Assembly (NCBI GenBank): GCA_035477595.1
Contig: DATIKM010000163.1
Location: 1 to 19,439 of the forward strand
Source: DATIKM01 sp035477595
GTDB taxonomy: Bacteria; Armatimonadota; Chthonomonadetes; Chthonomonadales; CAJBBX01
Reading direction: 5' to 3'
Length of the DNA: 19,439 bases
Shown here piece after piece: positions 1-6,688 of the stretch. Within the stretch, counting starts at the first letter, position 1; each line of letters begins with the position of its first letter. Both the position numbers and the translations under genes were made by a program. The notes under the pieces are model-generated. The model made no database searches, was not told the DNA's origin, and saw nothing but the letters and a program-made list of their open reading frames with translations.

Positions 1-129
1 CTGAGCCTTACCAACCTCCGCCAGTACGCGCGTGATCGCCGACGTCAACGTCGTCTTACCGTGGTCGACGTGACCGATCGTGCCGATGTTTACGTGCGGC
101 TTCGTGCGCTCAAATCGCTGCTTCCCCAT
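1..129 (-). CDS. tuf: Elongation factor Tu, N-terminal part only (cut by window edge)
   Basis: EF-Tu is the GTPase that delivers aminoacyl-tRNA to the ribosomal A site. Only the first 43 residues are inside the window; the gene runs off the left edge. They begin MGKQRFERTKPHVNIGTIGH and contain the G1/P-loop GHVDHGKT at residues 19-26, which is diagnostic of EF-Tu. The ATG at 129 is preceded by GGAGG (136-140), so the start is secure. The gene is last in the visible rpsL-rpsG-fusA-tuf order, 94 nt after the fusA stop, and is probably transcribed with them. I see no clear promoter in the fusA-tuf gap. Confidence 0.95.
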   Translation of the reverse strand, partial: MGKQRFERTKPHVNIGTIGHVDHGKTTLTSAITRVLAEVGKAQ

Positions 130-219
130 CAAGGACCTCCGGATGAAGGGAGTTTCGTCACCGGCTCGGGCACGCCCTTAGCGCGGGAGCACCCGCTGCC
201 CGATCCCGCGATGGCGGCC

Positions 220-238
220 CTGGTCACCTCGTGACCAG
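220..238 (-). other. Perfect 8-bp hairpin over the fusA stop codon
   Basis: The sequence CTGGTCAC-CTC-GTGACCAG is an inverted repeat with 8-bp arms and a 3-nt loop. It spans the last fusA codons and the TGA stop (224-226). No T-run follows in the direction of transcription, so it is not a standard intrinsic terminator. It could mark an mRNA processing or stability site between fusA and tuf, or be fortuitous. Confidence 0.4.
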
Positions 239-2317
239 CGACTTGCCCTGAGACCGCGCTATCAGCTCCTCCGCCAGCAGGCGGGGAACCTCCTCATAGT
301 GCGAAGGTTCGACCGTCGGCTCGGCGCGTCCCTGGGTCAACGAACGGAGCGTCGTCACATAGCCGAACAGCTCCGCAAGCGGCACCTGAGCCTTGATGGC
401 CTGCGAGCCACCTGGAGCGGGCTCCACGCCCTCGATGCGGCCGCGACGCGCGTTCAGATCGCCGATGACATCGCCAAGGAAGCCCTCCGGCGTCACGACC
501 TCGACCGCCATGATGGGCTCCTTTAGCACGGGGCCAGCCTTGCGGCACGCGGCCTTGAACGTCATGGAGGCGGCGATCTTGAAGGCCATCTCCGACGAGT
601 CCACCTCGTGGAACGAACCATCCACCAGGCTGACCCGCACGTCCACCATCGGGTAGCCGGCCAGGACCCCGCTGTCCATCGCTTCCCTGACGCCGGCCTC
701 AATCGCGGGAACGAACTCCTTCGGGACAGCGCCGCCGACGATCCGGTTCGCGAACTCGAAGCCCTTGCCCACGTCCAGCGGCTCGATCTCCAGCTCGCAA
801 TCGCCGTACTGGCCGCGTCCCCCGGTCTGTCGCTTGAAGGGCTCGCGAGCGACTGCGGACCGTGAGATCGTCTCGCGGTACGCCACCTGCGGCGGCCCCT
901 GGTTCACCTCCACGGTGAACTCCCGCTTCATGCGGTCCACCATGATCTCCAGATGGAGCTCGCCCACGCCCGAAATGATCGTCTGACCGGTCTCCGGGTC
1001 CGTCCCGTACCGGAAGGTCGGGTCTTCGGCAGCAAGTTTTTGGAGGGAGATCGCCATCCGCTCCTGATCCGCTTTCGTCTTCGGCTCCACGGCCAGCGAG
1101 AGCACCGGTTCGCGGAACTGGATCGACTCGAGCACCACCGGGTTCCGCTCATCGCAGAGCGTGTCGCCCGTCGTGGTGAACTGCAGACCGATCGCCGCAG
1201 CGATCTCGCCGGCATAGGCAACGTCGACATCCTCGCTGGAGTTGGCGTGCATCCGCAGGATGCGGCCCGCGCGCTCCTTGCGCTGCTTGGTGGCGTTGTG
1301 CAGCGCCGCGCCCTTCGCGAGCTGGCCCGAGTACACGCGGAAGAACGTCAGAGTCCCATACCGGTTCGTCACGATCTTGAACGCGAGGGCGCAGAAGGGC
1401 TCGTCGTCGGCCGGACGCCGCTCTACCCATTCGCCCGACCGCGGGTTCAGCCCGCCCACCGGCGGCAGGTCCAGCGGTGACGGCAGAAAGTGCACCACCG
1501 CGTCCAGCAGCGGCTGGATGCCCTTATTCTTGTATGCCGCTCCGCAGGTAACCGGGACCACCTTGCCGGCCACCGTTCCCGACCTGAGCGCGCTGCGGAT
1601 CTCGGAGGCCGTGACCTTCTCGCCCTCGACGTACTTCTCCATCAGGTGGTCATCGCACTCGGCGGCCGACTCGATCATCTTCTCGCGCCACTCGAGGACC
1701 GCTTCCGTCATGTCATCCGGCACCGGGACCACCTCGAAGTCGCGGCCGTCGTCCTCGCTGTAGAGCACGGCGTCCATGGTCACGAGGTCAACGATTCCCC
1801 GGAAACCGGCCTCGGCCCCGATAGGCAACTGGATCGGCACCGCGTTCGCGCCCAGCCGGTCGCGCATTCGCTCCACCACGGAGAGGAAGTTGGCCCCCAT
1901 GCGGTCCATCTTATTGACGAACGCCATCCGGGGCACGCCGTACTTGCTGGCCTGGCGCCACACCGTCTCGGACTGCGGCTGCACACCGCCGACGGCGCAG
2001 AACACCGCCACCACGCCGTCCAGCACGCGCATGGATCGCTCCACTTCGACGGTGAAGTCCACATGCCCCGGCGTGTCGATGATGTTGACGCGATGGTCCT
2101 TCCAGAAGCAGGTGGTGGCCGCTGAGGTGATGGTAATCCCTCGCTCCTGCTCCTGCGCCATCCAGTCCATCTGCGCCGTGCCTTCGTGGACCTCGCCCAT
2201 CTTGTACGTCTTGCCCGTGAAGAAGAGCACGCGCTCGGTGGTCGTGGTCTTGCCGGCGTCAATGTGCGCGGCGATGCCGATGTTCCTGGTTTTGTCCAGC
2301 GGATACTGCCGTGGCAT
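224..2317 (-). CDS. fusA: Elongation factor G
   Basis: Translocation GTPase that moves tRNA and mRNA through the ribosome and acts with RRF in recycling. The product is 697 aa, the normal length. The GTPase domain shows G1 AHIDAGKT (residues 17-24), G3 DTPGH and G4 NKMD, followed by the usual EF-G domains II-V through a complete C-terminus. I chose the ATG at 2317 (MPRQYPLDKTRN) because GGAGG lies just upstream. A longer in-frame reading from TTG at 2329 would put that ribosome binding site inside the start codon region and is unlikely. It is the third gene of the str operon, 73 nt after rpsG. Nothing in the visible motifs departs from the family. Confidence 0.97.
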   Translation of the reverse strand: MPRQYPLDKTRNIGIAAHIDAGKTTTTERVLFFTGKTYKMGEVHEGTAQMDWMAQEQERGITITSAATTCFWKDHRVNIIDTPGHVDFTVEVERSMRVLDGVVAVFCAVGGVQPQSETVWRQASKYGVPRMAFVNKMDRMGANFLSVVERMRDRLGANAVPIQLPIGAEAGFRGIVDLVTMDAVLYSEDDGRDFEVVPVPDDMTEAVLEWREKMIESAAECDDHLMEKYVEGEKVTASEIRSALRSGTVAGKVVPVTCGAAYKNKGIQPLLDAVVHFLPSPLDLPPVGGLNPRSGEWVERRPADDEPFCALAFKIVTNRYGTLTFFRVYSGQLAKGAALHNATKQRKERAGRILRMHANSSEDVDVAYAGEIAAAIGLQFTTTGDTLCDERNPVVLESIQFREPVLSLAVEPKTKADQERMAISLQKLAAEDPTFRYGTDPETGQTIISGVGELHLEIMVDRMKREFTVEVNQGPPQVAYRETISRSAVAREPFKRQTGGRGQYGDCELEIEPLDVGKGFEFANRIVGGAVPKEFVPAIEAGVREAMDSGVLAGYPMVDVRVSLVDGSFHEVDSSEMAFKIAASMTFKAACRKAGPVLKEPIMAVEVVTPEGFLGDVIGDLNARRGRIEGVEPAPGGSQAIKAQVPLAELFGYVTTLRSLTQGRAEPTVEPSHYEEVPRLLAEELIARSQGKSLVTR

Positions 2318-2330
2318 GAGGTCCTCCAAC

Positions 2331-2363
2331 TGAGCGTCGCTCCGCTCGCATGCGGGGCGCTCA
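2331..2363 (-). other. Inverted repeat in the rpsG-fusA gap
   Basis: The 6-bp arms TGAGCG (2331-2336) and CGCTCA (2358-2363) enclose a second small stem, CCGC (2342-2345) with GCGG (2352-2355). No T-run follows. It is a possible intercistronic RNA structure; in GC-rich DNA such repeats also occur by chance. Confidence 0.25.
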
Positions 2364-2390
2364 ATTGGCTGTTCGGCGCTTGCTGGCGAC

Positions 2391-2861
2391 TTACCAGCGA
2401 TAGTGCGCGAAGGCCTTGTTCGCGTCCGCCATCTTGTGACTGTCCTCGCGGCGCTTCACGCTCGCTCCGGTGTTGTTCGCGGCGTCCATCAGCTCCGACG
2501 AGAGCTTCTCCGCCATGGAACGGCCAGTGCGCTTCCGGCTGTTTGACACCAGCCAGCGGATGGCCAGCGCGGTGCGCCGCTCTGGCCGCACCTCGACCGG
2601 CACCTGGTACGTCGAGCCGCCCACGCGCCGCGGGCGCACCTCGACCACCGGCATCACGCGCTTCAGCGCCTCTTCGAACACTTCCAGCCCGGACCGGTTC
2701 GTCTTCTTCTCGATCGTCTCCAGCGCACCATAGAAGATGCGCTCAGCCACGCTCTTCTTGCCGTCCAGCATCAGGCGGTTGATGAACCGAGTCGCCAGCA
2801 CGCTGCCGTGAACAGGGTCCGGCACGAGCGGACGCTTGCGGACGGGGCCTTTTCTAGGCAT
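2391..2861 (-). CDS. rpsG: 30S ribosomal protein S7
   Basis: Primary 16S rRNA-binding protein that nucleates assembly of the 30S head. The product is 156 aa, standard length, beginning MPRKGPVRKR and ending DANKAFAHYRW. It contains the family core around VHGSVLATRFINRLMLDGKK and YQVPVEVRPERRTALAIRWL. The ATG at 2861 has GGGAGG upstream. It lies between rpsL (78-nt gap) and fusA. In Escherichia coli S7 represses its own operon by binding the S12-S7 intercistronic RNA, so the hairpin in that gap here (2896-2910) is a candidate target; that extension is inference. Confidence 0.97.
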   Translation of the reverse strand: MPRKGPVRKRPLVPDPVHGSVLATRFINRLMLDGKKSVAERIFYGALETIEKKTNRSGLEVFEEALKRVMPVVEVRPRRVGGSTYQVPVEVRPERRTALAIRWLVSNSRKRTGRSMAEKLSSELMDAANNTGASVKRREDSHKMADANKAFAHYRW

Positions 2862-2895
2862 ACGGATCCTCCCGACGGACGGACGGCGAGCGAAC

Positions 2896-2910
2896 GCCTC
2901 GCGACGAGGC
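2896..2910 (-). promoter_or_regulatory. Hairpin in the rpsL-rpsG spacer, possible S7 autoregulation site
   Basis: GCCTCG (2896-2901) and CGAGGC (2905-2910) form a perfect 6-bp stem with a 3-nt loop, between the rpsL stop and the rpsG ribosome binding site. In Escherichia coli the equivalent spacer is where S7 represses translation. The position matches; I cannot see sequence similarity to the known S7 target, so the role is speculative. Confidence 0.3.
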
Positions 2911-2939
2911 TGCGCCCGGCGGCCTGCCCGATGGCCGCG

Positions 2940-3311
2940 CTACTTCGGCTTCTTGGTGCCGTACTTGCTCCGGCTGGTCTTGCGGTCGCGCGTGCCCGCC
3001 GCATCCAGGGTGCCGCGCACCACGTGGTACCGCACGCCCGGCAGATCCTTGACGCGACCGCCGCGGACCATCACCACGGAGTGCTCCTGCAGGTTGTGGC
3101 CGATCCCCGGGATGTAGGCGGTGACCTCAACCTGGTTCGTCAGGCGCACGCGGCAGATCTTCCGAAGCGCCGAGTTCGGCTTCTTGGGCGGGACTGTACG
3201 TACGAGCAGGCACACACCGCGCTTGAACGGGTTGCCACGGAGGGCGGGCGCCCCGCTCTTCTTCCTCAGCCGCTCGCGACCCTTGCGGACCAGCTGGTTG
3301 ATGGTAGGCAT
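2940..3311 (-). CDS. rpsL: 30S ribosomal protein S12
   Basis: S12 lines the decoding centre and controls accuracy. The product from ATG 3311 (MPTINQLVRKGRERL) is 123 aa, normal length. GGAGG precedes that ATG; an 8-residue upstream in-frame extension has no support. The decoding loops PKKPNSALRK and GGRVKDLPGVRYH are intact. Lysines at the Escherichia coli K43 and K88 positions, where streptomycin-resistance substitutions usually occur, are retained, so a sensitive-type S12 is expected. It is the first gene of the str operon, with a leader of about 230 nt containing an apparent terminator. Confidence 0.97.
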   Translation of the reverse strand: MPTINQLVRKGRERLRKKSGAPALRGNPFKRGVCLLVRTVPPKKPNSALRKICRVRLTNQVEVTAYIPGIGHNLQEHSVVMVRGGRVKDLPGVRYHVVRGTLDAAGTRDRKTSRSKYGTKKPK

Positions 3312-3389
3312 GAGACCTCCGAAGCATAGACGCACGAGCCGGCAGGCGACAGCCTCCGGCCCGCTGCAGACCGCTGCGAACGCGCCAAC

Positions 3390-3413
3390 AAAAAACCCCT
3401 CGCACAGGAGGGG
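3390..3413 (-). terminator. Intrinsic terminator in the str operon leader (candidate attenuator)
   Basis: Read on the minus strand, CCCCTC (3413-3408) and GAGGGG (3401-3396) form a 6-bp stem with a 6-nt loop, followed directly by six T residues (3395-3390). This is a standard Rho-independent shape. It lies about 130 nt downstream of the predicted str promoter and 78 nt upstream of the rpsL start, so it would stop transcription before the first gene. A segment at 3486-3497 can pair with its 5' arm (3403-3415) through about 11 bp with bulges, giving a mutually exclusive antiterminator. Confidence 0.65.
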
Positions 3414-3416
3414 CCA

Positions 3417-3527
3417 CTAGCGCGATCGTCCCGGTACGACTGGAACGGCGCGACACACGAGGGGGGCGAGATCGTCTCCCTGGGTGGCCTCCTTGTGCGG
3501 ACAGTCACGGTTCCGCCCCCGCCGCAT
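3417..3527 (-). CDS. Possible leader peptide of the str operon (36 codons)
   Basis: A short reading frame opens with ATG at 3527, about 13 nt after the predicted transcription start. It encodes 36 residues beginning MRRGRNRDCPHKEATQ and stops with TAG at 3417-3419, immediately before the terminator stem. The N-terminus is Arg-rich. A GAGG lies only 2 nt from the ATG, which is poor spacing, so translation is uncertain. The frame covers the antiterminator segment, so a translating ribosome could influence terminator folding. It may equally be a chance ORF. Confidence 0.25.
   Translation of the reverse strand: MRRGRNRDCPHKEATQGDDLAPLVCRAVPVVPGRSR
3486..3497 (-). promoter_or_regulatory. Candidate antiterminator segment of the str leader
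   Basis: On the minus strand this reads CACAAGGAGGCC. It can pair with GGCCCCTCCTGTG at 3415-3403: 4 bp, one bulged A, 5 bp, a 2-nt bulge, then 2 bp. That pairing would occupy the 5' arm of the terminator at 3390-3413. The complementarity is read directly from the sequence; the regulatory role is inferred. Confidence 0.4.
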
Positions 3528-3547
3528 GGCCTCGGCGAAACCTGCAC

Positions 3548-3577
3548 AGTGTACACCATGCCCTTCAGCCGAGTCAA
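3548..3577 (-). promoter_or_regulatory. Sigma70-type promoter of the str operon
   Basis: On the minus strand the -35 hexamer is TTGACT (3577-3572) and the -10 hexamer TACACT (3553-3548), with an 18-bp spacer. The predicted start is near 3540, giving a leader of about 230 nt before rpsL. It is the best promoter match in the uvrA-rpsL interval on this strand. Confidence 0.6.
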
Positions 3578-3645
3578 CGCTTGTCCGGACTGCGCGACGG
3601 CGTTTTTCGACCCCGCGCGCAATGCGCGCGCACCTGCCCGTCGTC

Positions 3646-3654
3646 TGGTAGAAT
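3646..3654 (+). promoter_or_regulatory. Extended -10 promoter of uvrA
   Basis: TGGTAGAAT combines the extended -10 element TGn with a -10 hexamer TAGAAT (3649-3654). No good -35 hexamer is present, as is tolerated in extended -10 promoters. The predicted start near 3661 gives a leader of about 30 nt before the ATG at 3692. I see no LexA-type operator of the CTG-N10-CAG or GAAC-N4-GTTC form nearby. Confidence 0.45.
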
Positions 3655-3691
3655 CCTGTCCGCTGCAGCCCATACCTGGAGCACATCCCTC

Positions 3692-6688
3692 ATGTCGGTT
3701 ACGGACCGCATCGTCATCCGCGGCGCGCGCCAGCATAACCTGAAGAACGTCGACGTCGAGATACCGCGCGATCGCCTGGTGGTCATCACCGGGATCTCGG
3801 GCTCCGGGAAGTCGTCGCTCGCATTCGACACGCTGTACGCCGAGGGCCAGCGGCGCTACGTCGAGAGCCTCTCGGCCTATGCCCGCCAGTTCCTCGGGCA
3901 GATGGACAAGCCCGACGTCGACCTCATAGAGGGGTTGTCGCCTGCGGTCTCCATCGATCAGAAGTCCACCAGTCGGAACCCGCGCTCCACCGTCGGCACC
4001 GTGACTGAGATCTACGACTACCTGCGCCTCCTCTACGCACGCGTCGGACGGCCGCACTGCCCTCAGTGCGGCCGCGAGATCTCGCAGCAGACCGTCGAGC
4101 AGATGGTAGACCGCGTCATGGAGCTGCCAGAACGCACCCGCATCCAGGTGCTCGCGCCCGTCGTCCGCGGACGCAAGGGAGAGTACCGCAAAGAGCTGGA
4201 CGACATCCGCAAGGAGGGGTACAGCCGCGTCCGGATCGACGGGCGGGTCGTCGACCTCTCGTCCGAGGACGCCCCCGACCTCGACCGCTACAAGCAGCAC
4301 TGGATTGACATCGTCGTGGACAGGGTGGTCATTCGGCCCGGGGTGGCGTCGCGGCTCGCAGACTCCTTCGAGACCGCCCTCAAGCGCGGCCAGGGCACGG
4401 TCGCCATCGACATCGCGTCGGCCGAGCAGTCGGACGCCCTCCCGCCCGAGATGCTGTTCAGTGAGCGGTTCGCGTGCACCGATTGCGGCATCAACATGGA
4501 GGAGGTGGCGCCGCGCTCGTTCTCGTTCAACAGCCCTTACGGCGCCTGTCCCCAGTGTCACGGTCTGGGTACCCGCACCGAGTTCGATCCGGACAAGATC
4601 GCCCCGGATCGCCGCCTCTCCATCGCGCAGGGCGCCATCGTCGCGCTCATGCCCAAGACGCCCGGCGCCCACTATGGTGAGTACCTGCTGGCGCTGTTCC
4701 GCGGAGTGGCCGACCGGATGGGGTTCTCGGTCGACACCCCGCTGCGCGACCTCCGGCCGGAGCACCTGAACGCAATCTTCCAGGGCATGTCCGGCACCGT
4801 GACCGTGACCTTCCGGAACCGGTACGGCCGCAGCCGCCAGTTCGAGACGCCGTTTCGGGGCGTCATCGAGATGCTGGACCGCCGCCTCCGCGAGACGAGC
4901 AGCGAGTTCGTCAAGGAGGAGCTTGAGCAGTACCAGTCGGCCCGCCCGTGTCCCGCTTGCGGCGGCCGCCGTCTGAGGCCGGAGTCTCTCGCCGTCACGG
5001 TGTGCGGACACAGCATCGCCGAAGTGAGCGCGCTCTCCATCGCCCGCGCCGACGACTGGTTTTCCTCCCTCCACCTCACCCCGCGCGAGGAGACGATCGC
5101 GCGGCGGATCGTGAAGGAGATCCGCGCGCGGATCGGCTTCCTGCGTAACGTGGGGCTCGACTACCTGACCCTGGATCGGTCTGCCGGCACGCTAGCGGGA
5201 GGGGAGGCCCAGCGCATCCGCCTGGCAACCCAGATCGGGTCGGGCCTCATGGGGGTCCTCTACATACTGGACGAGCCCAGCATCGGTCTGCACCAGCGGG
5301 ACAACGCCCGGCTCGTCGAGACTCTGATTCGCCTGCGCGACCTGGGGAACACGATCATCGTTGTCGAGCACGACGAGGAGACGATGCGCGCCGCCGACCA
5401 CCTCATCGACGTGGGGCCAGGGGCCGGCGAGCACGGTGGCCGGATCGTGGTGCAGGGCAGCCTCCAGGACCTGATGGACTGTCCGGAGTCGGTCACCGGG
5501 CGGTACCTGACGGGCGCGCGGCGCATCCCGGTTCCCGCGATCCGCCGGCCGGTGCCGGGCCCGGCGCCGCCGGTGAACGGTAACGGACGGCCCGCGCGCG
5601 GCCGCAGGGCGCAGGCTGGGCCCTTGCCCCCCGGAGCCGAGGCGCCCTCGGACCGGTGGATCCGCGTGAGGGGGGCCTCCGCGCACAACCTGCGCAACGT
5701 GGACGCCGACTTCCCCCTGGGCTGCTTCGTCTGCGTCACCGGCGTGTCGGGGAGCGGCAAATCGACGCTGGTGCAGGAGACCCTCTACCCCCGCCTCATG
5801 CACCATGTCTACGGAACCTACGGCGGCTGGGCTGAGCACGACGCAATCACCGGAGTCGAGCAGATCGACAAGGTGATCGACATCGACCAGTCGCCGATCG
5901 GGAGGACGCCGCGCTCCAATCCCGCCACCTACACGGGAACCTTCGATCTGGTGCGCGAACTCTTCGCCGCGACCCCCGATGCTCGCATGCGCGGCTACCA
6001 GCCGGGCCGGTTCTCATTCAACGTGAAGGGCGGGAGATGCGAGGCGTGCCGGGGCGACGGCATCATCAAGATCGAGATGCACTTCCTGCCGGACGTCTAC
6101 GTGCCCTGCGAGGTGTGCAAGGGGAAGCGCTACAGCCGCGAGACGCTGGAGGTCCAATACAAAGGCCGCAGCATCGCCGACGTGCTCGACATGACGGTCT
6201 CCGAGGCGCTTGCCTTCTTCGACGCCGTGCCGCGCATCCGGCGCAAGCTGGCCACCCTCCACGACGTCGGCCTGGAGTACATCCGTCTGGGTCAGCCCGC
6301 GACCACGCTCTCCGGAGGCGAAGCGCAGCGCATCAAGCTCGCGGCCGAGCTGGCGCGCCGGAGCACCGGGCGCACCATCTACATCCTCGACGAGCCCACG
6401 ACGGGCCTGCACTTCGCGGACATCGAGAAGCTGCTGGGGGTCCTGGGCCGGCTTGTTGACGCCGGCAACACGGTCCTGATCATCGAGCACAACCTGGACG
6501 TGATCAAGACGGCGGACTACGTCATCGACCTGGGGCCGGAGGGCGGCGACGGCGGCGGGACCTTGGTGGTGTGCGGCTCGCCAGAGGAGATCGCGGCGTG
6601 CGAGTCGAGCCACACCGGCCGCTATCTGCGGCGCGTGCTGAACGGACTGGCGCCCTTCCCCGACGGACGGCCTACGCCCGCGCCTTGA
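3692..6688 (+). CDS. uvrA: UvrABC system protein A (excision-repair damage-recognition ATPase)
   Basis: UvrA scans DNA for helix distortions and loads UvrB in nucleotide-excision repair. The product is 998 aa with the tandem ABC architecture: Walker A GISGSGKSS at about residues 34-42, an early CPQCG motif, a CTDC zinc site in the insertion region, ABC signature LAGGEAQ near 501, a Pro/Gly/Ala-rich linker, second Walker A GVSGSGKST near 684, the CEAC/CEVC zinc finger from about 783, and second signature LSGGEAQ near 873 with ILDEPTTGLH. I chose ATG 3692, which has TGGAG 10 nt upstream and opens MSVTDRIVIRGARQHNLKNV; a longer upstream frame has no family similarity. It is divergent from the str operon and convergent with purD, overlapping its 3' end by 17 bp. 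Confidence 0.98.
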   Translation: MSVTDRIVIRGARQHNLKNVDVEIPRDRLVVITGISGSGKSSLAFDTLYAEGQRRYVESLSAYARQFLGQMDKPDVDLIEGLSPAVSIDQKSTSRNPRSTVGTVTEIYDYLRLLYARVGRPHCPQCGREISQQTVEQMVDRVMELPERTRIQVLAPVVRGRKGEYRKELDDIRKEGYSRVRIDGRVVDLSSEDAPDLDRYKQHWIDIVVDRVVIRPGVASRLADSFETALKRGQGTVAIDIASAEQSDALPPEMLFSERFACTDCGINMEEVAPRSFSFNSPYGACPQCHGLGTRTEFDPDKIAPDRRLSIAQGAIVALMPKTPGAHYGEYLLALFRGVADRMGFSVDTPLRDLRPEHLNAIFQGMSGTVTVTFRNRYGRSRQFETPFRGVIEMLDRRLRETSSEFVKEELEQYQSARPCPACGGRRLRPESLAVTVCGHSIAEVSALSIARADDWFSSLHLTPREETIARRIVKEIRARIGFLRNVGLDYLTLDRSAGTLAGGEAQRIRLATQIGSGLMGVLYILDEPSIGLHQRDNARLVETLIRLRDLGNTIIVVEHDEETMRAADHLIDVGPGAGEHGGRIVVQGSLQDLMDCPESVTGRYLTGARRIPVPAIRRPVPGPAPPVNGNGRPARGRRAQAGPLPPGAEAPSDRWIRVRGASAHNLRNVDADFPLGCFVCVTGVSGSGKSTLVQETLYPRLMHHVYGTYGGWAEHDAITGVEQIDKVIDIDQSPIGRTPRSNPATYTGTFDLVRELFAATPDARMRGYQPGRFSFNVKGGRCEACRGDGIIKIEMHFLPDVYVPCEVCKGKRYSRETLEVQYKGRSIADVLDMTVSEALAFFDAVPRIRRKLATLHDVGLEYIRLGQPATTLSGGEAQRIKLAAELARRSTGRTIYILDEPTTGLHFADIEKLLGVLGRLVDAGNTVLIIEHNLDVIKTADYVIDLGPEGGDGGGTLVVCGSPEEIAACESSHTGRYLRRVLNGLAPFPDGRPTPAP

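Noticed and set aside
3614..3631. The GCGCGC-AAT-GCGCGC inverted repeat between the str and uvrA promoters
   Set aside because: It is low-complexity GC alternation with no T-run and no link to either transcript start, so I did not call it a terminator or operator.
3641..3692. An SOS (LexA) operator in front of uvrA
   Set aside because: Neither CTG-N10-CAG nor GAAC-N4-GTTC spacing is present, although a CTGCAG site and other CTG triplets occur there. Other LexA types cannot be excluded.
3266..5074. A minus-strand open frame of 602 codons across the uvrA start and the str promoter
   Set aside because: It mirrors uvrA codons on the other strand, shows no family similarity and would run through the predicted promoters and terminator.
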